34,589 nucleotides of DNA from Candidatus Colivicinus equi (GTDB lineage Bacteria; Bacillota_I; Bacilli_A; Erysipelotrichales; Erysipelotrichaceae), in the NCBI GenBank assembly GCA_018064825.1, contig JAGHUL010000049.1:1-34589 (forward strand), written 5' to 3'. The notes beneath the pieces are model-generated. The model had not been told where the DNA came from. It saw nothing but the letters and a program-made list of their open reading frames with translations, and ran no database searches. Shown one piece after another: positions 23,675 to 30,235 of this stretch. The position numbers were made by a program, and so were the translations under genes. Positions within the stretch are counted from its first letter, which is position 1. Each line of letters begins with the position of its first letter.

Positions 23675-24370
23675 TTACTCCTTTATCAATTTTTCAAATA
23701 CTATCGAGGCTATATATAAGCCAACACTTCCAACTACAAATATCGATGAGCCTAGAGGATATTTTTCTTTATTGGTACTTCCTTCACACACGATGTTTGT
23801 TTTGATTGCTGGAGAGTCACAATATACAACATCAATTTTCTTTTTATAGTTTTCTTTTTTTACAAGATTTCTAAACGCTTTCGCAAGGGCATCGTTTCTT
23901 GTTTTGTCTAATGTTGTATGTTTTATATTTTCCGGTTTAATTCTTTTTGCACTTCCTAGGCTACTTATGATCGGTATGCCTAATTTATGACTTTTTTTAA
24001 CTAGTGAGAATTTACTCGTCAAAGTATCAATGCAATCAACTACATAATCACATTCTGGAATTTCGGTGTCATCATCAATGAATATGTTTTTGTATACGAT
24101 TTTACTATCAGAAATCTTTTCAAGATGTTTAGCTAATTCTTCGACTTTTATTTTTCCGATGTTGTTTTTGTTTACCATTAATTGTCTATTTATATTTGAT
24201 GAATCAATAACATCATAATCATATAGAATTAATGTTCCTACTCCTGATCTGGCTAGTGCTTCGGCAACGAAACTACCAACACCACCGACACCTGCAATTA
24301 ACACTTTTTTGTTTGTCAGAAGTTTTATTTTATCTTCACCTATTAAGTATTCGAGCCTGCTTAGATCCAT
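23675..24370 (-). CDS. tcdA: ThiF/E1-like tRNA threonylcarbamoyladenosine dehydratase
   Basis: A 231-residue E1-like ATP-binding enzyme. The nucleotide motif GVGGVGSFVAEALARSG and the NINRQL segment are typical. DCIDTLTSKFSLV and the ISSLGSAKRIKP region fit the TcdA (CsdL) subfamily, which cyclises t6A37 to ct6A in tRNA. It ends with a hydrophobic helix (SIFVVGSVGLYIASIVF), common for TcdA. It overlaps miaA by 10 nt; both enzymes modify tRNA near position 37, so the pairing is functional. Confidence 0.9.
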   Translation of the reverse strand: MDLSRLEYLIGEDKIKLLTNKKVLIAGVGGVGSFVAEALARSGVGTLILYDYDVIDSSNINRQLMVNKNNIGKIKVEELAKHLEKISDSKIVYKNIFIDDDTEIPECDYVVDCIDTLTSKFSLVKKSHKLGIPIISSLGSAKRIKPENIKHTTLDKTRNDALAKAFRNLVKKENYKKKIDVVYCDSPAIKTNIVCEGSTNKEKYPLGSSIFVVGSVGLYIASIVFEKLIKE

Positions 24371-25242
24371 TGTTCTACCCTCTTGTATGCCTCTGTAGTG
24401 TTTTCATACCATTCAACATTTAATTGATTTTTGAAATATGTGTACTGTCTTTTTGCGAAGTGATGTGAATTTGTTTTGACATCATTTATACATTCTTCTA
24501 AACTTTTTTCTTTGTCAAAATATGCTTTAAATTCTTTGTATCCAATTCCACTCATTGATTGGTTTTCGAAAGTTATGCCTTTGTCTAATAGAGTTTGTAT
24601 TTCTTCGATTAGACCATCTCTTATCATTGCGTCAACTCTGGTGTCTATTCTTTTATACAAATCATCTCTAGGACACGTTAAGCCAATTATTAAAGAATCA
24701 TATAGAAATTTATGTTCTTGTGCATCTTTTATTTTACTTATTCCAATTTGGTGCTTGTTGTAGATATTTAAGGCGCGTACAAGTCTTTTACGGTTGTTGA
24801 TGTGAATCTTTTCTAATGCTTTTGGATCTTTCTCCATCAGGATGTTATAGATTTCTTGGTTCGTTAATTCATTGAATTGATCATCTTCTTCCGCTTCATC
24901 AAAGAATTCGAAATCATATAAACACGCTTTGATATATAGTCCTGTGCCTCCTACTATGATAGGAAGTTTATTTTGACTTGCGATGTCTTCAATCAGCTGT
25001 CTAGCTTTGTCTTGAAATTGCTTTACAGAATAATTGTCATCTGGTTCTTTAATATCAATCAAATGATGCTTACATTCGCTTAGCTCTTGTTTTGTCGCTT
25101 TGCCTGAACCAATGTCTAAACCTTTATAGATTTGGATTGAATCTCCTGATATTACTTCGCCGTTAAATGCTTTTGCGCATTTAATACCAAAGGATGTTTT
25201 GCCTACAGCTGTTGGTCCAACGATTGTTAATACTTTTTGCAT
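24361..25242 (-). CDS. miaA: tRNA dimethylallyltransferase
   Basis: MiaA adds an isopentenyl group to A37 of tRNAs reading UNN codons. The 293-residue length is standard; motifs are the P-loop GPTAVGKTS (about 8-16), GDSIQIYKGLDIGSGK, IVGGTGLYIKAC and the C-terminal KRQYTYFKNQ. First gene of miaA-tcdA-pepF. No Shine-Dalgarno is present; TGATACAAT ends 6 nt before the ATG. Confidence 0.96.
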   Translation of the reverse strand: MQKVLTIVGPTAVGKTSFGIKCAKAFNGEVISGDSIQIYKGLDIGSGKATKQELSECKHHLIDIKEPDDNYSVKQFQDKARQLIEDIASQNKLPIIVGGTGLYIKACLYDFEFFDEAEEDDQFNELTNQEIYNILMEKDPKALEKIHINNRKRLVRALNIYNKHQIGISKIKDAQEHKFLYDSLIIGLTCPRDDLYKRIDTRVDAMIRDGLIEEIQTLLDKGITFENQSMSGIGYKEFKAYFDKEKSLEECINDVKTNSHHFAKRQYTYFKNQLNVEWYENTTEAYKRVEQWI

Positions 25243-25248
25243 AATTAA

Positions 25249-25257
25249 ATTGTATCA
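25249..25257 (-). promoter_or_regulatory. Extended -10 (TGATACAAT) 6 nt before miaA ATG
   Basis: The minus strand reads TGATACAAT, six bases, ATG. It immediately follows the terminator of the upstream gene. Predicts a leaderless miaA-tcdA-pepF transcript. Confidence 0.6.
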
Positions 25258-25283
25258 AAGAAAAAGGATACCATTTAGTATCC
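25257..25283 (-). terminator. Intrinsic terminator after the secreted-protein gene
   Basis: In the gene direction GGATAC pairs with GTATCC, 6-nt loop, followed by TTTTTCTTT. The stem overlaps the stop codon of the gene. Confidence 0.7.
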
Positions 25284-25931
25284 ACTCGCATAATTAAATG
25301 ATTCTTTTTTATCTGGCGTTTTATTAGCACTCCAGTATGATACCGAATCTGATATTTTCCCGCCGACTACTTTTTCTACTTTATCTATATATCCGTGGAA
25401 TAAATCGTAGTTATTATAGTTTCCTTGAAGGACGTATCCATTTGCGTATGTTCCAAAGTATGCTTGAGCTTTATCTGTGTCGATTAAAAATTCAATTACT
25501 GATCCATCATATCTTTGGTAACAACCACCATATACGTCGCCATCTGCTTTACTTTCTGCTTTAACAACAGGGATTACTATTCCTGAATCAAGTGTAAAGT
25601 AATATCTATCACCGATGTTTCCATAATATGATCCTAAGGCTACAGCTATGAAACCATCTTTATCGTAAAGGAAACCTGTATTGTCAACATATAAATTGTT
25701 TCTAATAAAACGATATTGAACAGAAGATGTGTCTGAAGTTAAGCGATAGTCCATGTATGTTTTTACATCGTTGCTGGAACAAATATCAATCTCTTCACAT
25801 TCAAATTCTTTTTGATAATTATATAAATCATTTATATCAAAAGCGATGGTTTCTTCTTCATTAGTGTAGAAAGTAAAACCGCTTAAAAGAATTAATAAAG
25901 CTAGTGCTAATATGTATTTTTTATTGAACAT
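25275..25931 (-). CDS. Secreted or membrane-anchored protein of unknown function
   Basis: I do not recognise this 218-residue protein. It begins MFNKKYILALALLILLSGFTFY, a signal peptide or N-terminal anchor without a lipobox Cys. The rest is polar and Tyr/Asp-rich with strands such as TGFLYDKDGFIAVALGSYYG and GYVLQGNYNNYDLFHGYIDK. A likely beta-rich extracellular domain is seen, with two Cys in CEEIDIC that could form a disulfide. It is divergent from the Na/phosphate transporter and shares its upstream region and a cre site. No Shine-Dalgarno; TGGTAAAAT lies 6 nt before the ATG. Confidence 0.75.
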   Translation of the reverse strand: MFNKKYILALALLILLSGFTFYTNEEETIAFDINDLYNYQKEFECEEIDICSSNDVKTYMDYRLTSDTSSVQYRFIRNNLYVDNTGFLYDKDGFIAVALGSYYGNIGDRYYFTLDSGIVIPVVKAESKADGDVYGGCYQRYDGSVIEFLIDTDKAQAYFGTYANGYVLQGNYNNYDLFHGYIDKVEKVVGGKISDSVSYWSANKTPDKKESFNYASGY

Positions 25932-25937
25932 AGTTAA

Positions 25938-25946
25938 ATTTTACCA
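25938..25946 (-). promoter_or_regulatory. Extended -10 (TGGTAAAAT) 6 nt before the secreted-protein ATG
   Basis: The minus strand reads TGGTAAAAT, six bases, ATG. The cre site lies just upstream of the expected -35 position of this promoter. Confidence 0.55.
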
Positions 25947-25968
25947 TTAATCGTTAAAAACTATATTG

Positions 25969-25983
25969 TTGTAAACGTTTTCA
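25969..25983. promoter_or_regulatory. CcpA cre site (catabolite-responsive element)
   Basis: TTGTAAACGTTTTCA matches the cre consensus WTGNAARCGNWWWCA at all fixed positions. It overlaps the candidate -35 of the transporter gene (repression expected) and lies upstream of the divergent secreted-protein promoter (activation possible). CcpA itself is not in the window. Confidence 0.65.
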
Positions 25984-25998
25984 TACTTTTTGTATATA
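25969..25998 (+). promoter_or_regulatory. Candidate promoter of the Na/phosphate transporter
   Basis: -35 TTGTAA (25969-25974), 18-bp spacer, -10 TATATA (25993-25998). The -35 is inside the cre site. A second -10-like TAAAAT lies at about 26020-26025, so the start point is not certain. Confidence 0.45.
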
Positions 25999-26048
25999 AA
26001 AATAGTAGTTTTCATTTGTTAAAATTTAATTGTACGGGGGTTGATACT

Positions 26049-27674
26049 ATGCATCTTTCTGATATATCTTGGGGTTTATTTCTTTGCGGCTTAGGATTGT
26101 TTTTGTTCGGTGTTGTATTAATGGGCGATGGTTTAAAGTCGCTTGCTGGTAATAGATTAAAAGATTTAATTAGTAAATATACTTCAAGCCCTATTCGTGG
26201 TATCTTGGTTGGTGCTGGTTTAACGGCATTAGTACAATCTTCAAGTGCTACTACAGCTATTGTTATTGGCTTTATTCGTGCTGGTTTGATGAACTTATAT
26301 CAAGCTGCTGGTGTTATCATTGGTGCTAATATTGGTTCTACAATCACTTCGTTTTTAATTGGTTTAAATATTTCTGGTTTAGCACCTTATATGATTGTTG
26401 TTGGTGCTTTTATTTTGCTTCTTTCTAAAGAGAAGAAAGCAACTGATATTGGTAATATCCTTGTCGGTTTTGGAATGCTTTTCTATGGCATAGATCTTAT
26501 CGGAGATACTTTGTCACATTTGGGAGAAGTTGAAGAATTTGTTTCATTAGCTAACTTATGCGCAAAGAATCCGTTTGTTGGTTTGATATTAGGCTTATTG
26601 ATGACGATGGCAATGCAATCTTCTGCTGCTGCTATTGCTGTTGTTCAGATTGTTTATGAAACAGGCGCTATCTCATTTGGTGCTGTTGTTCCGTTCTTGT
26701 TTGGTTCGAATATTGGCACATGTATTACTGCTGTTATGACTGCTATTGGTGGTAACCCTGCTTCTAAACAGGCGGCTATATTGCATACCACTTTCAACGT
26801 CATTGGTACTACTATTGGCATGATATGTCTAGCACCTCTTACTAGCCTTGTTACTTCATTTAATTTAAGCCCAATGATGCAGATATCTGTTACTCACATC
26901 ATCTTTAACGTTACAACTACAATTTTGGTTTTCCCATTCATTAATAAACTTTGTCAGTTTGCAGAATTTGTTGTTAAGGAAGACAAATCGAAGAAGAAAA
27001 GTATTGATTTATCAAATTTAAATCCTTCATTATTCCCTGTGGCTTCTGCTGCTTTGACGGTTGGTTATAAATACTTAATTCAAGAAAGAGACTTAGTTGT
27101 TGAGAATTGTCAATTAGTGGAAAAAGAACTGCTTAATCCAGAAAAGAATGATGAATTAATTGAAGAGATTTCAAGCAATGAAGAAATCATTAATAAGATT
27201 GATGCTTCTTTGACTAAATTCTTAACTGATATTAAGACTGATACGTTGTCTGATGATACTAACAAGTTGCAAATTATTTACTTGGATATCAACAAGAATC
27301 TTGAAAGAATTGGCGATATGGCTATCAACATTTTAGATATGTCTAAAATGATTAAAGAAGATAAGGGTGATTTCACTCCTGCTGCTGAAGAAGAGATTTC
27401 TTCAATGTTTAGTACTCTTTATGACATGATTGAAGTTGCTTTCAATTATGTTGAGACAAAGTCAATGGACGTCTATGGTGATTTGATTGTTAAAGAAGAT
27501 CATATGGACTTATTAGAAGAACAATCTAGATCAAATCATTTCGAAAGAATGAAGAGACGTGAATGTAAATCTCCTGTTGCTTCTTCTTTATATGTTGATA
27601 TTGTGTACAATTTGGAACGTATGGCTGACCATAGCTATAACATTGCAAAAACTGTATTCAATAAGTTGAGTTAA
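26049..27674 (+). CDS. Na/Pi cotransporter family protein with PhoU-like C-terminus
   Basis: A 541-residue membrane protein. Residues about 1-310 hold the two inverted Na/Pi-cotransport repeats, each with the QSSSATTA / QSSAAAIA signature, and Gly-rich TM helices. Residues about 330-540 are helical and PhoU-like (NLERIGDMAINILDM, YNLERMADHSYNIAKTVF), a regulatory part. The track begins at a TTG (26016), but the ATG at 26049 follows GGGGG by 8 nt and gives the standard N-terminus. It is the only plus-strand protein gene of the host backbone here. Likely imports phosphate with sodium. Confidence 0.93.
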   Translation: MHLSDISWGLFLCGLGLFLFGVVLMGDGLKSLAGNRLKDLISKYTSSPIRGILVGAGLTALVQSSSATTAIVIGFIRAGLMNLYQAAGVIIGANIGSTITSFLIGLNISGLAPYMIVVGAFILLLSKEKKATDIGNILVGFGMLFYGIDLIGDTLSHLGEVEEFVSLANLCAKNPFVGLILGLLMTMAMQSSAAAIAVVQIVYETGAISFGAVVPFLFGSNIGTCITAVMTAIGGNPASKQAAILHTTFNVIGTTIGMICLAPLTSLVTSFNLSPMMQISVTHIIFNVTTTILVFPFINKLCQFAEFVVKEDKSKKKSIDLSNLNPSLFPVASAALTVGYKYLIQERDLVVENCQLVEKELLNPEKNDELIEEISSNEEIINKIDASLTKFLTDIKTDTLSDDTNKLQIIYLDINKNLERIGDMAINILDMSKMIKEDKGDFTPAAEEEISSMFSTLYDMIEVAFNYVETKSMDVYGDLIVKEDHMDLLEEQSRSNHFERMKRRECKSPVASSLYVDIVYNLERMADHSYNIAKTVFNKLS

Positions 27675-27695
27675 GAAAGAAATTGTATGGTATGG

Positions 27696-27715
27696 CAGAA
27701 ATTATATTATTTCTG
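27696..27715 (+). terminator. Weak hairpin after the transporter gene
   Basis: CAGAAAT and ATTTCTG form a perfect 7-bp stem with a 6-nt loop, 21 nt after the stop. The following sequence is A/T-rich but lacks a long T-run, so termination strength is uncertain. Confidence 0.4.
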
Positions 27716-27724
27716 TAAATATAT

Positions 27725-27753
27725 TTGACTTTGTGCTTAAATTCTAGTATCAT
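27725..27753 (+). promoter_or_regulatory. Promoter of tRNA-Ile/tRNA-Ala
   Basis: -35 TTGACT (27725-27730), 17-bp spacer, -10 TATCAT (27748-27753); an overlapping CATAAT at 27751 is an alternative -10 with a longer spacer. Confidence 0.6.
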
Positions 27754-27777
27754 AATTAAGCACGCAAGTTAGAATGT

Positions 27778-27854
27778 GGGCCTGTAGCTCAGGTGGTTAG
27801 AGCGCGCCCCTGATAAGGGCGAGGTCGTTAGTTCAAGTCTATTCAGGCCCACCA
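27778..27854 (+). tRNA. tRNA-Ile (GAT)
   Basis: 77 nt with encoded CCA. Acceptor GGGCCTG pairs with CAGGCCC; anticodon loop CTGATAA, anticodon GAT. With tRNA-Ala this pair is usually inside rRNA operons, but no rRNA is near here. Confidence 0.96.
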
Positions 27855-27885
27855 ATTATTACTTTGTGAACGCAGTAGATTATGC

Positions 27886-27961
27886 GGGGAATTAGCTCAG
27901 TTGGGAGAGCACCTGCTTTGCAAGCAGGGGGTCAGGGGTTCGAATCCCCTATTCTCCACCA
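27886..27961 (+). tRNA. tRNA-Ala (TGC)
   Basis: 76 nt with encoded CCA. Acceptor GGGGAAT pairs with ATTCTCC (one G-T); anticodon stem CCTGC/GCAGG encloses TTTGCAA, anticodon TGC; T arm AGGGG-TTCGAAT-CCCCT. The integrase gene begins 124 nt after its 3' end, so its 3' part is the likely insertion target of the mobile element, although no second copy of it was found in the window. Confidence 0.96.
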
Positions 27962-27972
27962 TTATTCAAATT

Positions 27973-27994
27973 AGCCTTGTAAAAGGCTTTTTTT
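27973..27994 (+). terminator. Intrinsic terminator after tRNA-Ala
   Basis: AGCCTT pairs with AAGGCT, 4-nt loop, followed by TTTTTTT. Confidence 0.8.
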
Positions 27995-27999
27995 AATGC

Positions 28000-28058
28000 C
28001 TTTACCCCTATTTATTGCTAAAAATAGCTTGTTTTAGGGGTAAAATATAGGGGTAAAG
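28000..28058. repeat. Inverted and direct repeats upstream of the integrase
   Basis: CTTTACCCCTAT (28000-28011) is a perfect inverted repeat of ATAGGGGTAAAG (28047-28058). A third copy, TAGGGGTAAA (28035-28044), is direct to the last with a 13-bp period. GCTAAAAATAGC in the centre is a small palindrome. These could be integrase arm-type sites, excisionase sites or an operator for the integrase promoter. Confidence 0.6.
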
Positions 28059-28085
28059 ATCATAAAACCTATAAGGAGCATTATT

Positions 28086-29753
28086 ATGAAACAGAAACCA
28101 GAATTACTTCCTAATTCACAAAGAAAACAATTTGAGGATTTCAAAGGAAAAAAGAACGAGTGGTTTGTTAGATTTAAGGTTTCTTATGTAGATGATTATG
28201 GAGAGAAACACAACAGCACTACATCTTGGTTTGATAACTGGGATGAGGCACTGGAAGCAAAGAACAAACTTATCCAGAAGCACACATCAGCAAAGCCATT
28301 AGTAAGTGATAAAGACACAATAGAAAAAGCATTAAAGAATTATATTGCTGAACTAAAAGCAAAAGATGATACTGATGTCCCTTCTGTATATGTTAAAAAA
28401 CTAATTGATAGAGCAAAGCACGGAGAACAATTATCCCGTGAAGAAAAGAAAACATTAAAACAATTTGAAGAAGGGAAACCAGTTAAAAACAACTATATTC
28501 ATAAATTAAAAAATGTTAGTTCTCTTTATAAGAACTTCTTTCCTAGTTTTGTTAAAAATGTAAAAGTTAAACAAGTTCAACCAGCTCATTTTGTTAAATG
28601 GTTAAACTGGATTAACAGCGACCAAGCAGAACACACATATATTGGTGGTGCTTCTGTAAAAAGATATGTTAATGCTTTACATAGTTTTAATCATTATCTA
28701 TATGAGCAAGGCTATTATGATATGAACCAAATGATTTTGATTAAAGCAAGTATAACAGCAACCAATGTTAAACCACTAAAAGAAGGTGCGAGAACTGATA
28801 GAGCATATCCACATTATGAAGATTTATTAAGATTTAGTAGATACTACAAAGATAAAGGATTGAACGATTTTAGAAACTTCTATTTCTATACTTTGTGGTA
28901 TGTGCTATTTATGACTGGAATAGCACCAGGAGAAGCCATAGCTTTAAGGTGGTCAGCAATTGATTTCAAAGGTAAAAACAATAATGGTTCAATTTCTATT
29001 GTTGATAGTATTGTTGAAACAGATAAAAGAAAAAATACTATGGCTAGAATTAGAAGTGGTAAAAATGAACCTAAAACAGAAGATAGAAAAAGAACAATTA
29101 CAATGTGGGTAGCTTATAGAGATTTATTAAAAGATTATAAGATGTCTTATAAGAAACATTTCAAAGTTAATAATGAAGAAATGGAAAATATGTTTGTATT
29201 CCCAAATATAACAGCAAGAGATGAAACAAAGAGAACAGAATATCAAAGACACGATAATCTAAACGAAGAATTAAAAAGAGTTTGTAAGCAATTAAAAATT
29301 GAACCAGATTACGATACACAAATGTTTAGACACGCAACAATCAATTTCTTATGTAATGATAAAGGAATTAAAGAAGATGATTGTAGAGCTTTCTTTGGTC
29401 ATTCAATAGAAAGTGAAACAATAGAAAAATTTTACAAAGACAAAGAAAGAGCAAAGAGAGTTAGTAAAGTTGAACTTCAACTTGAAGATTTAATTGATAA
29501 ACCTTTAAGTGATGATTATGATGAAAAGGCAGAAAAGATTACTGATAGATTAAGCAAAAATAATATTTCAAAATTAAATGCTATATCTGGTGTTGAAAGA
29601 GAAGCATTACAAATTGTTAAAGCTGTTAAAAGAGGTCAAAAGGTTTATGAATATAGAAACAAATATAGAAAGCTAATTGAAGTAATTTTAGAAGAGGCAC
29701 CAGAGCTTGAAGATATTATTGAGTTTGTTGAAGTAGATGATGATGAACTTTAA
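28086..29753 (+). CDS. Large tyrosine recombinase (phage/ICE-type integrase), altered catalytic residues
   Basis: A 555-residue integrase, longer than the usual 380-420. An N-terminal arm-binding region (about 22-70, EWFVRFKVSYVDDYGE) and a core-binding domain (about 75-220) precede the catalytic domain (about 240-460). A charged C-terminal extension of about 95 residues ends in EVDDDEL. In the catalytic domain the box I segment reads MTGIAPGEAIAL: the normally invariant Arg is Ala (about 280). The HxxR position reads QMFRH (His replaced by Gln). Lys330, the GH His (439) and the nucleophile Tyr (about 450, EKFYKDK) are present. All eight Trp codons are TGG and no TGA occurs. AAGGAG precedes the ATG. 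It may be inactive or a divergent family. Confidence 0.88.
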   Translation: MKQKPELLPNSQRKQFEDFKGKKNEWFVRFKVSYVDDYGEKHNSTTSWFDNWDEALEAKNKLIQKHTSAKPLVSDKDTIEKALKNYIAELKAKDDTDVPSVYVKKLIDRAKHGEQLSREEKKTLKQFEEGKPVKNNYIHKLKNVSSLYKNFFPSFVKNVKVKQVQPAHFVKWLNWINSDQAEHTYIGGASVKRYVNALHSFNHYLYEQGYYDMNQMILIKASITATNVKPLKEGARTDRAYPHYEDLLRFSRYYKDKGLNDFRNFYFYTLWYVLFMTGIAPGEAIALRWSAIDFKGKNNNGSISIVDSIVETDKRKNTMARIRSGKNEPKTEDRKRTITMWVAYRDLLKDYKMSYKKHFKVNNEEMENMFVFPNITARDETKRTEYQRHDNLNEELKRVCKQLKIEPDYDTQMFRHATINFLCNDKGIKEDDCRAFFGHSIESETIEKFYKDKERAKRVSKVELQLEDLIDKPLSDDYDEKAEKITDRLSKNNISKLNAISGVEREALQIVKAVKRGQKVYEYRNKYRKLIEVILEEAPELEDIIEFVEVDDDEL

Positions 29754-29760
29754 AAAACAA

Positions 29761-29790
29761 AAAACATAGTTAATAAAACTATGTTTTTTT
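29761..29790. terminator. Terminator after the integrase
   Basis: AAACATAGTT pairs with AACTATGTTT around a short loop and is followed by TTTT; A-runs on the other side let it work in both directions. It insulates the integrase from the downstream module. Confidence 0.8.
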
Positions 29791-29826
29791 GTTATAAGTT
29801 AATGGCCTTCTTAGTATATTCTCCAT

Positions 29827-29882
29827 AGCAGATGAAATATTAAGTTTTATATGTTAGAACTTAATCTCCTATTTCATCTGCT
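29827..29882 (+). repeat. Long imperfect stem-loop upstream of the TGA-coded module
   Basis: AGCAGATGAAATATTAAGTT (29827-29846) pairs completely with AACTTAAT (29858-29865) plus ATTTCATCTGCT (29871-29882), interrupted by a single 5-nt bulge CTCCT on the 3' side; loop of 11 nt. The 20-bp stem has no T-run after it, so it is not a typical terminator. It ends 12 nt before the GGAGG of the next gene. The CTCC of the bulge is complementary to that GGAG. It could be an origin (single- or double-strand), an RNA control element or an operator. Confidence 0.65.
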
Positions 29883-29908
29883 CACTTATTTGTTGGAGGT
29901 ATAGAAAA

Positions 29909-30235
29909 GTGAAAAGTATAAACGAAGTAATTTCAATCAATCCAGAATGATTAAACAAAGTTGAATTAACCCTTTGTGGCTATAAGTTCAACGAAAAGAA
30001 GAACCTTGTTCAATTACAAGTAGCTATCACAAAGGATAGCAACAAGTATGAAACAGAAGGTGCTTCTAATTTTTATGAAAAGTTCAAAATTAACACACCA
30101 AGTGTTAAGCAAGAACAAATGAGTTCTTTAAAACTTGGTAAGAAAGTAAAACTTGAAAAGATTGAAAACGTAGTCATTTATGGTGATTACGAAAAAAATC
30201 TTTCTATCACATCATCTGTTCAATTCTATGACTAA
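29909..30235 (+). CDS. Small protein of the transfer module (TGA read as Trp)
   Basis: Read with TGA as Trp this gives 108 residues: a GTG start with GGAGG 9 nt upstream, in-frame TGA at 29948-29950 (residue 14, in NPE-W-LNKVEL), and TAA at 30233. Under the standard code it would stop after 13 residues. I do not recognise the family; it is rich in Lys and Glu, with a central FKINTPSVKQEQMSSLKLGKKVKL and probably a small beta-rich fold. Its position before the FtsK-like ATPase matches the small DUF961-type proteins (Orf22/23) of Tn916, but sequence similarity is not evident by eye. It overlaps the ATPase start by 8 nt. Confidence 0.75.

Noticed and set aside
1-27674. Possibility that the host itself uses TGA=Trp
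   Set aside because: About 50 Trp codons in backbone genes are TGG and none is TGA, and four TGA act as stops. A lineage with TGA=Trp at this base composition would use TGA internally. Not fully excluded because all four TGA stops lie in overlaps and three are soon followed by another stop.
27778-27961. Part of an rRNA operon spacer (tRNA-Ile/tRNA-Ala pair)
   Set aside because: No 16S or 23S sequence flanks the pair; it has its own promoter and terminator.
29761-29790. Stem AAACATAGTT/AACTATGTTT as an att site or IS end
   Set aside because: It is followed by T-runs and directly follows the integrase stop, so a terminator is the simpler reading.
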